64,000 nucleotides of DNA from Pontiellaceae bacterium B1224. Lineage in GTDB: Bacteria > Verrucomicrobiota > Kiritimatiellia > Kiritimatiellales > Pontiellaceae. The position numbers and the translations under genes were made by a program. Location: contig JAROBA010000002.1 of assembly GCA_029432815.1 (NCBI GenBank), positions 1-64,000 of the forward strand, written 5' to 3'. Positions 62,236 to 64,000 of this stretch are shown one piece after another (the stretch's first letter is position 1; the number at the start of each line of letters is the position of its first letter). A model generated the notes under the pieces. It worked only from the letters and a program-made list of their open reading frames with translations. It was not told the DNA's origin and did no database searches.

Positions 62236-62301
62236 CGGCAAGCTGTTGAAGGCGCATCCTTTTAAAATTGCCCGATATCTTGCCCGCATGAATTCGTTCG
62301 C

Positions 62302-63117
62302 TTATCCCAGCGCGACGTCGAGAATCATCATTACGGAAAACCCAGCCATGGTGGATATAGTGACTATGTCGATATTTTTCTCGTTGCGTTGCGATTCGGG
62401 GATTAGCTCTTCCACCACCACAAAGATCATGGCGCCGGCCGCGAAGCAGAGTGCATAGGGCAAAATGTTCTGCATATTCATCACAAATGCCGCACCGATG
62501 ACACCTGCAATAGGTTCCACGATTCCGGAGGCTTGACCATACATGAAACTCCTCCTTTTGCTCATGCCTTCACGCCGCAGTGGCATGGCCACTGCCGTAC
62601 CTTCGGGAAAGTTCTGAATGCCGATCCCGATGGCCAGCGCAATCGCGCCGCCGATGGTGGCGGAAGGCAATCCTGCCGCAACCGCACCAAAGGCCACGCC
62701 AACCGCGAGCCCTTCCGGAATATTATGTAACGTGATTGCCAACACCAGCAACGTACTGCGCTGCCAGGAGGTCTTCACCCCTTCGCTCTTTTCCATTGAG
62801 AGTCCGGGATGCAGATGCGGTAAAAACTTATCGGTCAGTCGCATGAAAATGCCACCGCCCATAAACCCGATAACGGCCGTAAGCCACGGGGTGTGGCCAA
62901 GCTGTTCGGCCATCTCAATGCCGGGAGCCAACAGCGACCAGAAACTGGCGGCAATCATGACCCCGGCGGCAAAGCCCAGCATACAGTCCATGAATTTCGG
63001 CTTCACCATACCCGGCATAAAAACCAGTGCCGCCCCCAGTGCGGTAACGCCCCAGGTGAAAAGTGTGGCAATCAGCGCCTGCACTACCGGATTAAACTGC
63101 ATGAAAAAATCGGCCAT
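62302..63117 (-). CDS. ZIP-family divalent metal transporter
   Basis: A 271-residue protein with eight TM helices. The TM4 and TM5 metal motifs are [14 protein letters not shown] and [14 protein letters not shown], typical of the GufA/ZupT-like ZIP branch that imports zinc or other divalent metals. ATG 63117 is preferred over a TTG two codons upstream because GGGGAG is 7 nt before it. Confidence 0.92.
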   Translation of the reverse strand: MADFFMQFNPVVQALIATLFTWGVTALGAALVFMPGMVKPKFMDCMLGFAAGVMIAASFWSLLAPGIEMAEQLGHTPWLTAVIGFMGGGIFMRLTDKFLPHLHPGLSMEKSEGVKTSWQRSTLLVLAITLHNIPEGLAVGVAFGAVAAGLPSATIGGAIALAIGIGIQNFPEGTAVAMPLRREGMSKRRSFMYGQASGIVEPIAGVIGAAFVMNMQNILPYALCFAAGAMIFVVVEELIPESQRNEKNIDIVTISTMAGFSVMMILDVALG

Positions 63118-63221
63118 CTCCAAGCTCCCCTCACCATTGATTTGGTTTGAGGAAAGGATGACATGGAACCGAGTAAGCCCAAAGCGATATCTACTGCTTA
63201 TCTCCCGGCCTATTTCAGCTC

Positions 63222-63920
63222 TTATTTATTCAGCGACCAGTCGTAGGAAAGGTATTTAATCTTCAACCCTCCAATACGTTCTCCACTGAATTTCTCGATG
63301 AAAGCCGGAACGGATTCAAAGTCGTCGCCGTACCATTTAAAAATCGCGGAGATGGACGCCGTGCCTTTTTTACGATCGATCACGAGCCCCGCCGGAGTGG
63401 CGAGATATTTCCGCGCCTGATCGTCGAGCTGGGCATCCAATTGATCCGCAGTATATGCCTCGCTACGGAGAACGGGGCAGCCTTTGGCGGCACAAACCAG
63501 CGCCATGTGAACGCGCGGATCGTGATAGTTCGGGCGAATAATTTTATGCTCCAGCGTGTTGAGCGTAATGGTTTTTCCAAACAGTGGAACGGCCGGTTGA
63601 TCCCACGGCCCTTTAAAAAAGCTGCCGATATCCTTAATGCTCTCCACCGGATAATGGTCGACAATCAGCTGAAGGGTTGCGGCGTTGTAGAGATTGATCA
63701 GAAAAGCGAACTGCCGTTTTTCGTCCCACGAATTGAACTCGGTTTCCGAAACCGCACCCGCCAGATCGAGATAGGTTCTCAATGGAATCGGGTTGGCCTG
63801 CAGTGCGGCGTAATCCACCCGGCCGTTCACCACATGCTGTTTAAGCAAGGCGTCGAAATCCTGCGCGGTCGCCGTCAGTACGGCCCCAAGGGCGATTGCA
63901 AATAAAATGAGTTTTTTCAT
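63222..63920 (-). CDS. Secreted DUF547 protein
   Basis: A 232-residue protein with a signal peptide ([16 protein letters not shown]) and the DUF547 core: [72 protein letters not shown]. The family is widespread and resembles a cysteine/transglutaminase-like fold (Cys and His in the CAAKGCP region), but its activity is unknown. A palindrome-core copy lies at 63575-63589. Confidence 0.88.
   Translation of the reverse strand: MKKLILFAIALGAVLTATAQDFDALLKQHVVNGRVDYAALQANPIPLRTYLDLAGAVSETEFNSWDEKRQFAFLINLYNAATLQLIVDHYPVESIKDIGSFFKGPWDQPAVPLFGKTITLNTLEHKIIRPNYHDPRVHMALVCAAKGCPVLRSEAYTADQLDAQLDDQARKYLATPAGLVIDRKKGTASISAIFKWYGDDFESVPAFIEKFSGERIGGLKIKYLSYDWSLNK
63575..63589. repeat. Dispersed palindrome copy 35
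   Basis: TTCCAAACAGTGGAA in the DUF547 gene; core arms exact, inner Y replaced by G; frame 2 on the minus strand. Confidence 0.75.
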
Positions 63921-64000
63921 GGATTCTCTCCTTCATGCATTCGAACGCTCACCGCTCGACATCCAGTAGTCGGGTGTGTTGCGGAATCCTTACACAGGAA

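Noticed and set aside
1-64000. tRNA, rRNA, CRISPR arrays, transposases, prophage or toxin-antitoxin genes
   Set aside because: I scanned for tRNA T-arm sequences, regular spaced direct repeats and characteristic protein motifs and saw none I could support.

Overview
The window is about 64 kb of densely coded bacterial chromosome. The gene content suggests the Planctomycetes-Verrucomicrobia-Chlamydiae group, probably a free-living, perhaps marine, member of Kiritimatiellota. Pointers are secreted SHD1-domain proteins, an ExbB/ExbD operon with a prenyltransferase-like toroid protein, a four-helix-bundle ORF sitting in a hairpin repeat, and a sucrose synthesis/phosphorolysis operon. This is inference from gene content; there is no rRNA or ribosomal marker in the window. 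I saw no tRNA, rRNA, CRISPR array, transposase or phage gene.

Layout. 0-2.7 kb: an outer-membrane barrel and a standalone trpB with a clear terminator. 2.9-8.7 kb: a tripartite RND efflux operon with overlapping genes. 9.4-11 kb: small membrane and ferritin-like genes. 11.2-20.6 kb: a tightly packed operon-like cluster of a GT4 glycosyltransferase, a 1377-residue multi-PAS sensor kinase, two response regulators, a GT2 glycosyltransferase, a nucleotidyltransferase-like protein and a phosphodiesterase-like protein. 21.2-22.3 kb: an Hpt/response-regulator pair. 22.9-27.4 kb: a sucrose operon (fructokinase, fused sucrose-phosphate synthase/phosphatase, sucrose phosphorylase). 27.7-31.8 kb: a large secreted glycosidase-like protein, an acetyltransferase and a peroxiredoxin. 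31.9-35.4 kb: a Nif11-like small protein, an ArsC/Spx-like protein, ilvC and divergent ilvY. 35.3-41.3 kb: an outer-membrane barrel, then nitrogen genes (glnB/K, amtB with a good sigma-54 promoter) and a GAF-containing enzyme I (ptsP). 41.4-44.8 kb: a single 1108-residue fusion of 2-oxoacid dehydrogenase E1-alpha, E1-beta, a lipoyl domain and a FabH-type ketosynthase. 44.8-47.7 kb: tandem SHD1 proteins. 48.0-50.1 kb: a Tsx-like channel and an AzgA purine permease. 50.3-58.4 kb: a TPR/ExbB/ExbD/TonB-like cluster. 58.6-64 kb: beta-helix, small membrane, yidD, third SHD1, ZIP transporter and DUF547 genes.

Two observations stand out. First, a 15-bp palindrome, TTCCARNNNYTGGAA, is scattered through the window. 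I counted 35 exact copies of the TTCCA-N5-TGGAA core (about 0.06 expected by chance for ten fixed bases in 64 kb) and about 18 near copies. Copies lie between genes and inside genes in all three reading frames, most often encoding Phe-Gln-x-Leu-Glu, so the constraint is on DNA rather than protein. Second, the E1-lipoyl-ketosynthase fusion has every part needed to decarboxylate a 2-oxo acid and elongate the acyl group, except an E2 acyltransferase. That suggests direct lipoyl-to-ketosynthase priming of (probably branched) acyl chains.
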